This document shows positions 1 through 18,955 of a stretch of 64,000 nucleotides of DNA, in pieces. The position numbers were made by a program, and so were the translations under genes. This stretch comes from Phaeotremella fagi. Taxonomy: Eukaryota; Basidiomycota; Tremellomycetes; Tremellales; Phaeotremellaceae. The stretch lies in the NCBI GenBank assembly GCA_001599715.1, contig BCHU01000002.1:682001-746000 (forward strand), read 5' to 3'. Positions within the stretch are counted from its first letter, which is position 1, and every line of letters starts with the position of its first letter. The notes under the pieces were generated by a model. That model had not been told where the DNA came from. It saw only the letters and a list, made by a program, of their open reading frames with translations, and did no database searches.

Positions 1-1856
1 TACCACTGCCATTCTCCATTTTCATCATACCATCCTTCGGGAACTTCCAGCGGTATAGGTTCATTTCCATCTTCCTCGATATTATGGGTTGACCGGTTGA
101 CAGCAAAGGAATCATCCATAGTGGTGTCTGCCAACCAATCGCTGGAATCTGTCATCAGACTTTGAATAGATACATCCCCTGGTGCTTCTACCTCAATTTC
201 TGGACCCACATACGTCGTGTTTGCTGAATTTTCAATGGACAGATTTGGGACTGGAGACGAAGATATCGAATCAAAAGCAGCTGTTTCTGAGGGAAAGTTA
301 TCTGTAGAATCGACGGGAAGAAAAGCGTCGAACGAGGGGTCGTCGGCGAAGAGTGCTGCCGCCTGGGGAATGGTCTCAGTTAACGGATTGGAGGGGTGGT
401 TAACTTCTTCACTCTTGACTTCTGTTGAATCGATGGGCAGGAATGAATCGAACGGAGAGTCGTCTGCAAACAGAGCGGCTGCTGGAGTTTCTGGATGAGC
501 TTGAGTTGTTGCCAAAGGTTCCTCGGTGATAAGATTTGACTGCCCAATTTCAGCGAAAGGATCGTCCTCTTCATCCATCGCAAACGTCGCCGCTGCACTG
601 GTGGCCTGCTCATGACCAAGTGCACTTCTGCCTTCTCCTTTATCATCCTCCTCACGTCCTTCTTCTCCCACTTCGTCTGATCCTTCAAATTCAGCTAACA
701 AATCGCTGTAATCCTTTTCCTGGAGTTGATTGGAGGAATGATCCAAGACCTTCGGAGGAATTGGAATCTCTTCTGTCGTTACAGGCGCCATATCAACCTC
801 TGTCGTGTCGTTCACTAAATCTGGGATCGGTTCTGCTGGTGTTGCTGCGACAGTCGTTTCTATCGTTTCGTCAAGTGACTTTGAATTCGGTACATCATCT
901 GTTGTTGGAGATTGAGCAAGTATTGGTGTCTCGGGAAGAACTTTTGGTGGTGTAGTGTCCGTTTCTAAGATCTTCTCCGAATCATCAGCTGTTTCTGGGG
1001 TCTCGTTCGATACCTCGGGTGGAGTAATCTCTTTTGTCGCAACTTCTGTGGTGGTTTCCAGAGCCTCCGTGGACGATTTTGATGGTGTTACTTTCGTTTC
1101 TAAGATTTCCCCCAAATCTTCAGTTGGTATTGATTTCTCATCCAATGTGTCGGATGATGCAACTTCCACTGTCGTAGCTTCTGTATCGACCTCTAGCGTT
1201 TCATCCAGAGATTTAGGCGGTTTACTTTCCGTCTCCAAGATTTTCTCGGAACCTTCAGGTGGTGCTAATTTCTCCGATACCTGAGGTGCTGAATCTCCTG
1301 ATGAGGCGGCTTTCGATGGATTCTCAACAACTATTGATCCCAGCGATGGTGAAGAGGAAGATTCGACATTCTCTGGGGGAACTTTGGAATCGATAATGGT
1401 TGAAGTTGGAGCTGATTCTGTGGTTTCGAGATTGGTGGTCGATGAAGACGAGACCGATGTTGGTATCCCATTCGAAGATGAATCTGATATAGAGGTTGAT
1501 GTCGGTGGTGGAATGATTGTTGGTTTATCAGACGACGTAGGAGGTGACGTAGGAAGAGATTCGACTATTTCAGATTGAGGGATGGGTGACGCCAACACCG
1601 GCGATGTAACCTCCTTCTTTGTCGCTGCAGGTAGATTATCTAGTTGAACCCTCTTACTACCATCTGTCTTCTTGGCAGCCTTATTTTTACCCTTCTTAGC
1701 CCCCAACTTGGATTCCTTCACCGTTGATACTTCGATATTCTTCTTCACGTCATCAGTTGATTTAGGTGTCTCGTTGACTGGTTCTGGATCTGGTTTTTTG
1801 AGTCCGAAAATGGATACGTTTGGTTTTGATTGCGGTTCTTCCCATTCTGTTGCCAT
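1..1856 (-). CDS. Sec16-like COPII coat assembly protein, N-terminal part (partial)
   Basis: One open frame of 618 codons starts at the ATG at 1856 and is still open at the window edge. No intron is needed. The start reads MATEWEEPQSKPNVSIFGLK, followed by a lysine-rich patch and then a long Ser/Thr/Pro/Glu-rich disordered stretch. Near the visible end, two similar acidic-aromatic segments (ALFADDSPFDSFLPIDSTE and ALFADDPSFDAFLPVDSTD) precede GWYDENGEWQW. Acidic FxD-type repeats and a G(Y/W)YDENGxW motif upstream of a structured centre resemble fungal Sec16, the scaffold of ER exit sites that organises COPII budding. That is family knowledge; the diagnostic central domain lies outside the window. 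It is transcribed in the same direction as PRP8, 347 bp beyond its stop. Another large disordered scaffold protein is possible. Confidence 0.5.
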   Translation of the reverse strand, partial: MATEWEEPQSKPNVSIFGLKKPDPEPVNETPKSTDDVKKNIEVSTVKESKLGAKKGKNKAAKKTDGSKRVQLDNLPAATKKEVTSPVLASPIPQSEIVESLPTSPPTSSDKPTIIPPPTSTSISDSSSNGIPTSVSSSSTTNLETTESAPTSTIIDSKVPPENVESSSSPSLGSIVVENPSKAASSGDSAPQVSEKLAPPEGSEKILETESKPPKSLDETLEVDTEATTVEVASSDTLDEKSIPTEDLGEILETKVTPSKSSTEALETTTEVATKEITPPEVSNETPETADDSEKILETDTTPPKVLPETPILAQSPTTDDVPNSKSLDETIETTVAATPAEPIPDLVNDTTEVDMAPVTTEEIPIPPKVLDHSSNQLQEKDYSDLLAEFEGSDEVGEEGREEDDKGEGRSALGHEQATSAAATFAMDEEDDPFAEIGQSNLITEEPLATTQAHPETPAAALFADDSPFDSFLPIDSTEVKSEEVNHPSNPLTETIPQAAALFADDPSFDAFLPVDSTDNFPSETAAFDSISSSPVPNLSIENSANTTYVGPEIEVEAPGDVSIQSLMTDSSDWLADTTMDDSFAVNRSTHNIEEDGNEPIPLEVPEGWYDENGEWQW

Positions 1857-2203
1857 TGTATAGAGTTCTGACTCATCCATAGTATGTTGATTGGGTATAA
1901 CGAGGAGTGAAAGTAGACGTGGAGATGGAGTTGAATTAGCAGTCAGTGGAAGGGTGATATAAACGTGGCAACTGGTGGCTATAATGAGGTGTATTTGCGC
2001 ACTATATTGTTAGTACTTTACAGCATGTATAGGATATCATTTGCGTAGTGCATACATGCATTCATTCGCATGTGTATATACTCGTACTCATACTCATTCT
2101 CTACTATATACAATCAAGTCAAATAAAATCGAATCAATCAGTCAATCAAATAATAAACGAAACCCCGAAATCCAATATCGTATCAATCATTTCACCACGT
2201 CTC
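1857..2203 (-). promoter_or_regulatory. Intergenic region between PRP8 and the Sec16-like gene
   Basis: This 347-bp gap must hold the PRP8 3' UTR and the promoter of the downstream minus-strand gene. A GTGGCA motif lies at 1965-1970, about 110 bp upstream of the Sec16-like ATG. The remainder is AT-rich with short CATT/CTCATAC-like repeats near 2080-2110. No gene is seen in it. Confidence 0.4.
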
Positions 2204-10770
<8,567 letters not shown>

Positions 10771-11110
10771 TGTTTAATCCTTTTTTGGTGTTTTGTTTTG
10801 GAGGATCTACCTGTTGTAGGTAAGGGGGATGGTGATAGATTGAATAGATAGATAGATTGAATCTTTAAGTGGCGATGGAAAGAAGGGACCAGGGGGGATG
10901 CTGGGATTATACGGTGCTATATGCCACTTTGATTTGTGGCACTATTTTTCAACTCTTAGTGTTCCTTCGAAGCGGGGCGCCACATTCGATCGTCCGGCGA
11001 ATTGCGACAGCGACTGTCGTCTCAAGTAACCATACCATATAGAAACTTATTACAGTGTATTTCTTCATTTCTAGTCGTATAGCTGTTCTATACTATACTA
11101 CAGATACACC
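10771..11110. promoter_or_regulatory. Divergent promoter of PRP8 and the SurE-like gene
   Basis: The 340-bp spacer separates two divergent start codons. It contains a palindromic arrangement TGCCACTTTGATTTGTGGCA (10922-10941) and the 10-mer GCCACATTCG at 10979-10988. GTGGCA or TGCCAC also occurs upstream of other genes in this window. Function is inferred from position only. Confidence 0.45.
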
Positions 11111-12543
11111 ATGCCAAAATGCAAATCATATGGGGATAGACCAGTAGTCCTCTTAACGGTAAGTATCCCTACCATCGACTGATACAATCGACTGACCTCG
11201 ACAACTCAGAACGACGATGGTCCACCTAGCACCTCCTCACCGAATATCTTCACTTTCTATCAAACCCTTCAACAGAAATTAGGTTGGGATATCAAAGTCG
11301 TTATACCTGATTGCCAAAAGTCATGGTGAGCTAACTTCGCTACAGACATGACCTAGCTGACGTATAATAGGGTAGGGAAAGCATTCGCTATTAGTGATGT
11401 AATCACTGCATCTTATTTCTATCCCTTGGGTGAGCTGAGCTAGAATGTGACTAGAGATCTCAGCTCACATCTTTGTAGCTCCTGATGGCTTGAAAGGGGA
11501 GATCACCACCACTCCCAGACCGTTGAAAGAAGGCGAAACAATGGAGTGGATCCTTTTAACAGGTGTGAGTTATGGATTCGTCAACTTTGAGAGTGATGTT
11601 AACTGACAATCCCTTAGACCCCAGCAACTTGTACAAACATAGCCTTACACAACCTCTACCCCGGTGAAATAGATCTCTTAATATCAGGACCGAATCGTGA
11701 GCCCATGCGCCAGCGCCTACTGATTTCCTGTGTAGATGGTCGTAATTCCTCCACTGCGTTCTCGTTGTCTTCCGGAACGCTAGGTGCAGCTCTAGCTGGA
11801 GCACTATCAGTACCTATTCCCGGACCATCGAATCGCCCATCACTGCATGACAACCATCTCCCGTCTATCGCAATCTCTTACGGAGTAGTCACAAGACCTG
11901 TGACTGATGATATCACTCAAATGGCTAACGAGATCGCTGTTGATATTTGTCAACAGCTGTGGGATGATTGGGGCTATGAAGATGGGTCCATTGGAAATGG
12001 AGAGGACAGGAAATTGGTTCAGGTTTACAGCGTTAACGTTCCCCTTGTTGCTGAGGCTTTGTTACCTGAAAATCGGAAAATCGCTTGGACGAATATGTGG
12101 AGAAACACATATGGCCAACTGTTTAAACCAACGACGTTGTGAGTTAGCTATATGGTTCCTTGTACAAAAGCTAACAACAATCTAGATCAAAATCAACGTA
12201 TGATCCCGGCGACAAATCGAAACAAGAGAATCAACCTCAAACCCAAAAATCATCATCAGCAGGTCCAACCGCCAACCCCTCCAACACCCCAACCCAAACC
12301 CAAACACCACCCGAAGACCTACCTCTAAAATTCCATTTCGCCCCCAACATGAAACCATTACTTTTCCCTCCACTAGAAGAATTACCGGAGGGTACAGACG
12401 CATGGGCGTTCGCTAAAGGATACACGAGTGTTACGCCTATGAGAGCTATGTTTTCTGGTATTTCCGAAGGGGTCGGTGGGTTCGGTAGAGAACTTGGGAG
12501 TTCTGGGTTGGCTGGAAGGATTTGGACGAAGAGTGTCTTGTAA
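11111..12543 (+). CDS. SurE-family 5'/3'-nucleotidase or acid phosphatase
   Basis: Seven exons encode about 382 residues: 11111-11158, 11210-11325, 11371-11429, 11479-11564, 11618-11696, 11736-12138 and 12186-12543. The hallmark metal-binding motif NDDG follows a short beta strand at residues 17-20 (VVLLTNDDG) and is assembled across intron 1. A second family motif, SGPNHGRNSSTAFSLSSGT, is followed by GAALAGAL. SurE enzymes are metal-dependent phosphomonoesterases; in fungi the domain occurs alone or with a tubulin-tyrosine-ligase-like domain (Pby1 type). Here a Gln/Thr/Pro-rich linker leads to a C-terminal segment ending TSVTPMRAMF, and no ligase domain follows. The start is the first ATG and gives a normal SurE N-terminus. 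Substrate is unknown. Confidence 0.88.
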
Positions 12544-12901
12544 CCTTTTTCTTTCGTATATTAGATGTGTATTCTCGGTACTTGAGAGATGAACAGCTTT
12601 CTTATGGTATCTTTGTTACTATGATTGAAGGCTGGATGAGACGGAGGAACCGTTGAAGCATGTCCAGCGACCGTATACATATGTGACAGTTATCATTCCT
12701 CCTTTGTCTCTCAACTTATCTTTTCATAAAACCCCTGGCTCAACCCCGATGCCCCTGATAATCGTCTCTTTTCTCATTGTCGGTCATGCTGGAATATAAA
12801 TACGAAGGAAAACAAGTACAGTATCCCCAGAAATCGTCTAAACAAAACACCAAACCAAGAAATAAATACCCAAACTAAACCAGAACAAACTACCCTCCAC
12901 A
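12544..12901 (+). promoter_or_regulatory. Promoter of the first small secreted protein gene
   Basis: A TATAAA lies at 12795-12800, about 100 bp upstream of the ATG. From about 12638 this sequence is duplicated upstream of the second copy, including the segments CGACCGTNTACATA and CTCCTTTGTCT. The promoter was therefore copied with the gene. Confidence 0.6.
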
Positions 12902-13333
12902 ATGTATTCAACCGTTCGAGTCTTATCTCTATCAGCAATTTGGTTGTTACAACTCACAACCCAAGTTAACGCCAAAACCAAAAAACTCCTTCTCACACCT
13001 TCCGAATTAGTCTATCTGTCATGGGACTTTCAACCTTGGATCTCAGACCAGATCCCAGTCCCATTAGCCGATGATGGTTCAGCTCCAAGTGAAATTTTAA
13101 AAGTTGGCGTTCAAAAGTTAGAACCCTTCGTGAGTGGTTTCTTTTTTCCTACTCACAAATTGTGCCGCTCCTGTATTGATTACTCTTTTTAGGAAATCAT
13201 TTGTACGTTCAACGGTTCAACTTCACAAGACGTCGTTGAATTCAAATTCGATAACGACGAAAAATATCTTATACCTTGTTTTGATAATCATGGTATCACT
13301 GCCACTTGCAGTAATCCAGTTTCAGTATGCTAA
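12902..13333 (+). CDS. Small secreted cysteine protein, copy 1
   Basis: Two exons (12902-13129, 13193-13333) encode 122 residues. A signal peptide is evident: MYSTVRVLSLSAIWLLQLTT followed by QVNA, with likely cleavage after Ala24. The mature part is about 98 residues with four cysteines (in EIICTF, LIPCFD, TATCSN and the C-terminal SVC), all kept in copy 2, so two disulphides are likely. The intron is phase 0. I recognise no family. A paralog follows 400 bp downstream on the same strand. The role (effector-like, surface or stress-induced protein) cannot be told from sequence. Confidence 0.85.
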
Positions 13334-13732
13334 GATTACTGGAGATCCTTGTACAATTGTGAGGTGATGGTGTTTCCATAGTATTATACAGTAGATCCTC
13401 GGTGTTGGGCATTAGAGTTTCGCGTGATGAAACCTTTGTTGACGAATGCATCGCTGAACAACATAACCCTTTCTCATGAAACGGATGAACCGTTGAAACA
13501 ATTTCGGCGACCGTCTACATATTACTAATGTCCACTCCTCCTTTGTCTTTTCAACTTGAATCTTTTCATTAAACCCCTAGTTCATATCCCCTAAGCCCCT
13601 TACAGCGGTCTCCTTTGTGCTAAACAGTCATGCTCGTATATAAATACCAACCAAAAAAAGAAAAAAAGTATCCCCAGAAATCGTGAAAACAAATACCAAA
13701 CCCAAACTAAACCCCAATAAACACTACTCACA
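13334..13732 (+). promoter_or_regulatory. Spacer and duplicated promoter of secreted protein copy 2
   Basis: The region carries the 3' flank of unit 1 and, from about 13478, the copied promoter. A TATATAAATA box lies near 13638, about 95 bp upstream of the copy 2 ATG. No further gene is seen. Confidence 0.55.
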
Positions 13733-14154
13733 ATGTATTCAACCGTTCGAGTCTTATCTCTATCAGCAATTTGGTTATTACATCTCACAACCCAAGTCAA
13801 CGCCAAAGAACTCCATTTCACACCTCTCGACTTGGTCCAGTTGTCATGGGACTCTCAAGCTTGGGTCACGGACATGATCCCAGTCCCGCTGAATGACGAC
13901 GGTTCAGCTCCATCTCAAACTTTGAAAGTTTTCGCTTATAATTTGTATCCTAACGTGAGTGTGTTTCTTTTCTTCTTACCATGTGTGGATTTTGTATTGA
14001 TCACTCCTTTTAGGAAATGTCTTGTAGGTTCAGTGGTTCAACTACACAGGACGTTGTTGAGTTTAAATTCGATAATGCCGCTAAATATCTTATACCTTGT
14101 AATGATAACCAAGGTATCACTGCCACCTGCAGTGATCCAATTTCAGTCTGCTAG
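13733..14154 (+). CDS. Small secreted cysteine protein, copy 2
   Basis: Two exons (13733-13954, 14014-14154) encode 120 residues. The first 24 residues differ from copy 1 at one position (Gln17 to His). The mature part shares the pattern SWD-Q-W--D-IPVPL-DDGSAPS, then QDVVEFKFDN, KYLIPC, GITATCS and a terminal SVC, with all four cysteines retained. The intron lies at the equivalent position. The clustering of changes in the mature domain, against a frozen signal peptide, suggests relaxed or diversifying selection; this is inference from two sequences. Confidence 0.85.
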
Positions 14155-14464
14155 TAAGAATGTGAGGTAGAAGTGTTTCCATAGTACTGTACAGTAGATC
14201 CTTGATGGTGTTGGACGTTAGTGTCTCGCGTGATGGAACTTTTCTTAACGAGCTCATGTCTGAACGACCAAAACCCTTTCTCATCTTCTTTGAAGAGTGA
14301 TTATGAAAGAAATAAATCAAATTCACGAGTCTTCGTTCCATTTTGACAATCCTTTGTGCTTTTGATCCTTTCAACGAACTGCACATAACACAGATACTCG
14401 AACAATAAATCGTTGATCATTTTCTTTCTTCGCCACTCACCTATTCCCCCAGGAATATTTCATC
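14155..14464 (+). promoter_or_regulatory. Spacer upstream of the 158-residue orphan gene
   Basis: The left part (to about 14284) is the 3' flank of duplication unit 2. The right part is the presumed promoter of the orphan gene. No coding sequence is seen. Confidence 0.4.
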
Positions 14465-14941
14465 ATGTCGTCTGACGAAAGAACCCAATCCGATTCAAAG
14501 ATAAAATCGTTCATCTCATCAATCCACGATCTCATCCACGATAAAGCACCGACTGCTACGAACATCATCAAAGATTTGGAGGCTACGACTTTCTTCAACA
14601 CTCAAGGTTTCAATTCCGTCAACGAAAAAGAAGATCAAATTTCATGGTGGAAAGATCCCAACGTCCAAGGTTCATCTAGTTTTTTTCCACAATCATTACG
14701 TACCTGTATCGTATACGATATTCTCCATGGTAAGCTTACCGTCTATAACAGTGGCTACATATGGCGTTCAATCTCAATATCTTCTATGGAGCCTGTTGTA
14801 CCCAGTAATCACAGTCTATTGGCTTGGTCCGAAAAGAGTATCAACAGAGAGGAGAGGAATGTTGTTAAGGCTGAACTTGAGGTTTTGTGTACGTCTTATA
14901 AACCTAATTCCAAGTACTATGTTTTTCATGATGACCAATGA
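14465..14941 (+). CDS. Hypothetical cytosolic protein (orphan)
   Basis: A single exon encodes 158 residues from MSSDERTQSDSK. No signal peptide, membrane segment, known domain or repeat is visible. Composition is balanced, with tryptophans in SWWKDPN, GYIWRS and LLAWSE. The intact frame and the ATG context after a CCCCC/AATATTTCATC leader support a real gene. It lies between the secreted-protein pair and the cystinosin-like gene, and no function can be inferred from that. It may be lineage-specific. Confidence 0.6.
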   Translation: MSSDERTQSDSKIKSFISSIHDLIHDKAPTATNIIKDLEATTFFNTQGFNSVNEKEDQISWWKDPNVQGSSSFFPQSLRTCIVYDILHGKLTVYNSGYIWRSISISSMEPVVPSNHSLLAWSEKSINREERNVVKAELEVLCTSYKPNSKYYVFHDDQ

Positions 14942-15275
14942 AATGGTTAGGGTACATCGGAATCTATATAATTTGTCATTCGTAACGGTCAGATCAATGT
15001 AATTTATATATCTTCATATTTTACGAGCAGAAATTCACGACTTATACTGTACAGAGACCATGCTTGACAGAAATGCAATGTACGATTTACTGGCGTCTGC
15101 AAAAGATGAGAAACGATTCTCAAGGAAATTGCAAGACTGTTCGGAGTTCGTTTCTTCCTTTCCTTGGAAACGAAGACATATCTCCAGTACTTTACACTGC
15201 TTCTTTGAAGTTGTGAATCCAAACCTCGATTAACAGCAGGAACACATTCAATACCATACAAAATTCTGTCTACAT
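14942..15275. other. Convergent intergenic region
   Basis: This 334-bp interval separates the 3' ends of the orphan gene and the cystinosin-like gene. I see no gene or clear element in it. Confidence 0.4.
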
Positions 15276-16264
15276 CTATTGTCCCTCTTCTACCTCTACT
15301 TCAGATTCTAGATCAATCTTACCATGAGGATACAGTATGAATTTCTGAACGATAAAAGTCCCATCGAAAGCGAATGACATAGCTGCCAAACCGAGTTTAG
15401 CTGGGTTGGCAATGATACCTGAAGCATCGTGGTCGACTAGCGTACTTGAAACGACCAGTTGGATGAGGGAGAATACAGAGCCGATGATGTCCTAAATTAG
15501 AACAACGAATCAATAAATGGAAGAAAGTAGATGGAGGAACAGTGACCGCTTACACATATAATAGCAGAAACTGCAAAACCCTGTACCGACTTTAATCTAT
15601 AATTCAAAATAATTTGTGGAACGTATTTGAATATTGAAATCAAGAGTTTGATGGTTGACATCAAATACAACCAATCTAACAGTTCGAGCTTATCGATCCA
15701 AACAAGTATCCCACCAACTAAAGCAGTCGCCAGGATCGAGAATATCGCCAATTGACAAATTTTAGATGGAACGTCATGATGTAAATGTTTTGTTGATTTT
15801 CCATCGATCAAAGGAGTTTCTTCACTTTGACGCTCTATACCATCAGCACCAGATTTTCGAGCATGATATCGTCGATACCAGAAAATTTGGGATAAAGTGA
15901 TCAAAGAAAGTAAGAGAGCGTGTAACGAGAATCCTAGATCCGAGATTGAAATCTGAGGGAGATGTCCATGATGTCTGTATTGGTATTGTTCCCTGGCTTT
16001 CGGTATGAAAAAAGCTCCCCAACTCCATATCGATAGTGATAAGAAACCTAGTGGATTGATGTATAGGAAATCTGGCGAGACACCTGATGTCCTGTTGAAT
16101 TTTTAGTTTGGATTTGGAGAATAGACTTACGATTTACGTTTGTAGTTGAGGTAGATTTGTGGATAGAACGAGAATGACCATGCTGAGAAATAGATTATTC
16201 CGCAGAGATTCACGAAGAGATTGGTTATTGGGTTATCTTCGGGTGTTATGCTGAGATCGAGCAT
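15276..16264 (-). CDS. Cystinosin-like PQ-loop lysosomal/vacuolar transporter
   Basis: Three exons (16264-16131, 16091-15554, 15491-15276) encode 295 residues. Two PQ-loop repeats are clear: FSFYPQIYLNYKRKSTSGVS near residue 35 and KYVPQIILNYRLKSVQGFA near residue 200, each followed by the family's G-S-x-D/C-x-D style turn (SVQGFAVSAIICDIIGSVFS). Hydrophobic stretches fit a seven-helix topology. Cystinosins export cystine from lysosomes or vacuoles with protons; related PQ-loop proteins carry cationic amino acids, so the substrate is family inference. Introns are 39 and 62 nt. The gene is divergent from a ferric-reductase-like gene. Confidence 0.9.
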
Positions 16265-16620
16265 TGAGTTGGTGTTGAAGATGAAGAAGGAGTTCAGTTT
16301 ATCATTTACTGACCTAACTTTTGAGAATGGATGACGCCATCAGTTTATTAAAGGGCGCAATTCCAATAATATGGCTCACCCTTAAATGGGTGGGTCGTTT
16401 AAGTAACGAGTCTTTATATAGAAACCTTTCGACGAATAATGTTGAGAGTAGCAAGGGGGGTGGTAACCGTTGAGAAGGAGGACAAAGAAGCAAAAGAATG
16501 AGTTGAGATCGTGTCATGATTATACAATCAAATTTAATGAACAGTTTATAAATCACACTCAGACTTAGACTTGAAGATATAGACTGCAGTGCATCTATTG
16601 TTCATCCCATCGCATCCAAA
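16265..16620. promoter_or_regulatory. Divergent promoter of the cystinosin-like and ferric-reductase-like genes
   Basis: A 356-bp spacer separates two divergent ATGs. It contains TTATCA (TGATAA on the other strand) near 16303, a GATA-type core that could relate to iron regulation, but one core is weak evidence. No gene is seen. Confidence 0.35.
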
Positions 16621-18764
16621 ATGGCACACCTCGCTCGTGGTGGACCTCCCGTTATACCAGCTGCGTTGCAAGTTTACAAGTGAGTCAACATCTATGAACA
16701 CCACTGACCCACCCCCATCAGCTCATACGCCGTTGATCCAACATGGCAAATCACATATACAATAATCTGGACATCCGTTCTAGCGTTCACAACCCTCCTC
16801 TCAATCCCTTATTTAATCAAATCCATAAAAAACAAATCTCTATTTTCAGGACTTTTAATACGTGAATCATACGTTGAGAATGAAATTCGTCCAACAAACC
16901 CGAACCCATCCCCAACCCAAATACATACATCGACATCTACGAACCCATTGAAAAGATTCTTCAAGGGTTTATACGCCATCATTCAAAGTTTCGCCCTTGT
17001 CACTCTTCCCATGCCAAATCTATCATGGTGGAATGGACAGGTTGGTGATTGTTGTAGAAAAAGTTATTTCTCTTTGAGTATCAGTCAAATTCTATTGGTG
17101 GCGGCTTACTTGGGTGGTACAATATCATGTTTCATTGTTGGTGCTCAGTTAACTCAAAACAGTAACAGACCTGGTATGTCTCCTGTTGTCGAGAACAGAT
17201 CCTCACTGATCACCTACTTTTACAGGTTTCCTCGCTTTAGCCCAATTACCATTAATAATCCTACTTTCTCTAAAATCACCACTCCCAATCCCAATCTATC
17301 TCCCAACCCTCTCTTACACGCACTACAATTTCCTCCATAGATGGACAGGTAGAACTTTATTCCTAAGTGCATCAGTTCACGGTGGAATGTGGTTGAATCA
17401 ATTTATAACACTTGGAGAATGGGATCAAGTTTGGGCTGAAAAAACTACTCGTGGAATGTTGGCTTATGGGTTAATGGGTATGGTCGTGATTACGAGTTTG
17501 AAACCTATTCGACGAAGATTCTATCAAGTGTTTTGGGCTGCTCAGTGAGTTCATTTGATTTGCTGGGATACTGATAGGTAGTATCATGTTCATGGTTGGA
17601 TTTTTCGCTGCTGTTTCATACCATACACCTTATAGTGGACCATGGGTTTATGCTAGTGCAACGATTTATTCCTATGAGTGAGTTACTACTGTGTAGGATG
17701 GAACTGATAGAAAGTTTGGTCGTTCGGTTGCTTCGATTCAGAATCAAAGACGCTACCCTCATCCCTATTGATGATACATTAACAATGGTGAGTGAATTAG
17801 AATCTCGACTGCAGCTTAACTTTAGATTCACATTCCCGACTGCGATGCTGGTTGGTTACCAACTCAACATATTCAATTAAAAGTTCTACGTGGAAGTGGA
17901 ATCTTCGAAGCTCATCCATTCACCATTACCAACGCTCCCTCAACCTCCTTCAGTGCATCACCAAGAGGTATAATCCTCTACGCCAAAATATGTGGAGATT
18001 GGACCCAAAAACTACACACCATTGCTAACGACATTAAAACCACCGAATCAGACGAATCAGCAGAGAACGAAAGTTTCCTATCGACCGATAAAGAAATCAC
18101 CAAATCTCTGACTGGCCATAACCATCCCGGTCAAAAAGTTACAGTAATGATCGACGGTCCTTATGGTGGTTTGAAACTTCATTTAGGTGATTACGAAAGT
18201 GTGTTACTTGTTGCTGGCGGTAGTGGGATTACTTTTGTTTTGGGTTCTATCGAAGAAGCATTGAGAGTTAAGGAGAAAGGGAATGGACCAAATAAAATTG
18301 ATGTTGCTTGGGTTTGCAGAGATCTATGTGAGTCCCGCTGGTGAAAATATCATGATCTCAATTAATTATATATGTTAATAGCTACCATCGAAGCCCTTTC
18401 ACCTACATTGCTCTATCTACATACATTAGCTTCACGACTACAAATCACTCTAACATACAACCTATATCTCACCAACCCTACAACACCCCTCCCAAATTCA
18501 CCAGCAACCTTACCGTCAACAACGACACTCTCACCCTACAGACCTGAGATCTCACAGCTAATCAGAGAATCACTTCCACCACCTTCGATCAGAGAGATTG
18601 AGCACGGTCATCGAGAGTCTGCGGGTGGGGGTGGATTGGCGGTGATTGCTTGTGGACCGGAAGGGATCGTTATGGAGGCCAAGAACGCTGTTGCTTGTTT
18701 GAGTGTTGGACAGAGAGTTCGTTGTGGTGGTGTTGAATTCCATGGAGAGACTTATGCTTTGTGA
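16621..18764 (+). CDS. Ferric/cupric reductase-like transmembrane flavocytochrome (FRE family)
   Basis: Seven exons encode about 633 residues: 16621-16679, 16722-17173, 17226-17544, 17582-17677, 17697-17787, 17826-18327 and 18382-18764. The N-terminal half has the ferric-reductase multi-helix domain with haem-type histidines in YNFLHRWTGR, SASVHGGMW and SYHTPYSG. The FAD-binding motif is HPFTITNAP, followed by DGPYGG and the NADPH-binding GGSGITFVLG; the C-terminus has the ACGPEG motif typical of NAD_binding_6. FRE enzymes reduce extracellular iron or copper before uptake; metal preference is not visible. Exon 5 is the weakest exon call. A Ser/Pro-rich insertion interrupts the NADPH domain. 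Confidence 0.9.
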
Positions 18765-18955
18765 TTGGATTGAGTTGTGATAGATATAGATATCTTGTTT
18801 GTAGCATTAGTTTAATATGAATCTGTACGGTGTCAACACCGTAGTCGTTACAGCTCATCGGCTTTCACCGACCGTTCGTCTTCTAGATTTCAATCCGAAT
18901 CGAATCGAATCCAATGAAATCCGTTCGAATTCAACCATCAACAATCACAGACAAG

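Larger units (their letters stand above)
12638..14284 (+). repeat. Tandem duplication (about 0.8 kb units) carrying a secreted protein gene
   Basis: Unit 1 spans about 12638-13477 and unit 2 about 13478-14284. Homology covers promoter, signal peptide, intron, both exons and about 120 bp of 3' flank (matching GTTTCCATAGTA, ACAGTAGATCC and ACCCTTTCTCAT blocks). Protein-coding parts have diverged more than the signal-peptide region, which is nearly identical. Confidence 0.9.

Noticed and set aside
217..1863. Series of plus-strand open frames at the left edge
   Set aside because: They are antisense shadows of the continuous minus-strand Sec16-like frame, caused by its Ser/Thr/Glu codon bias.
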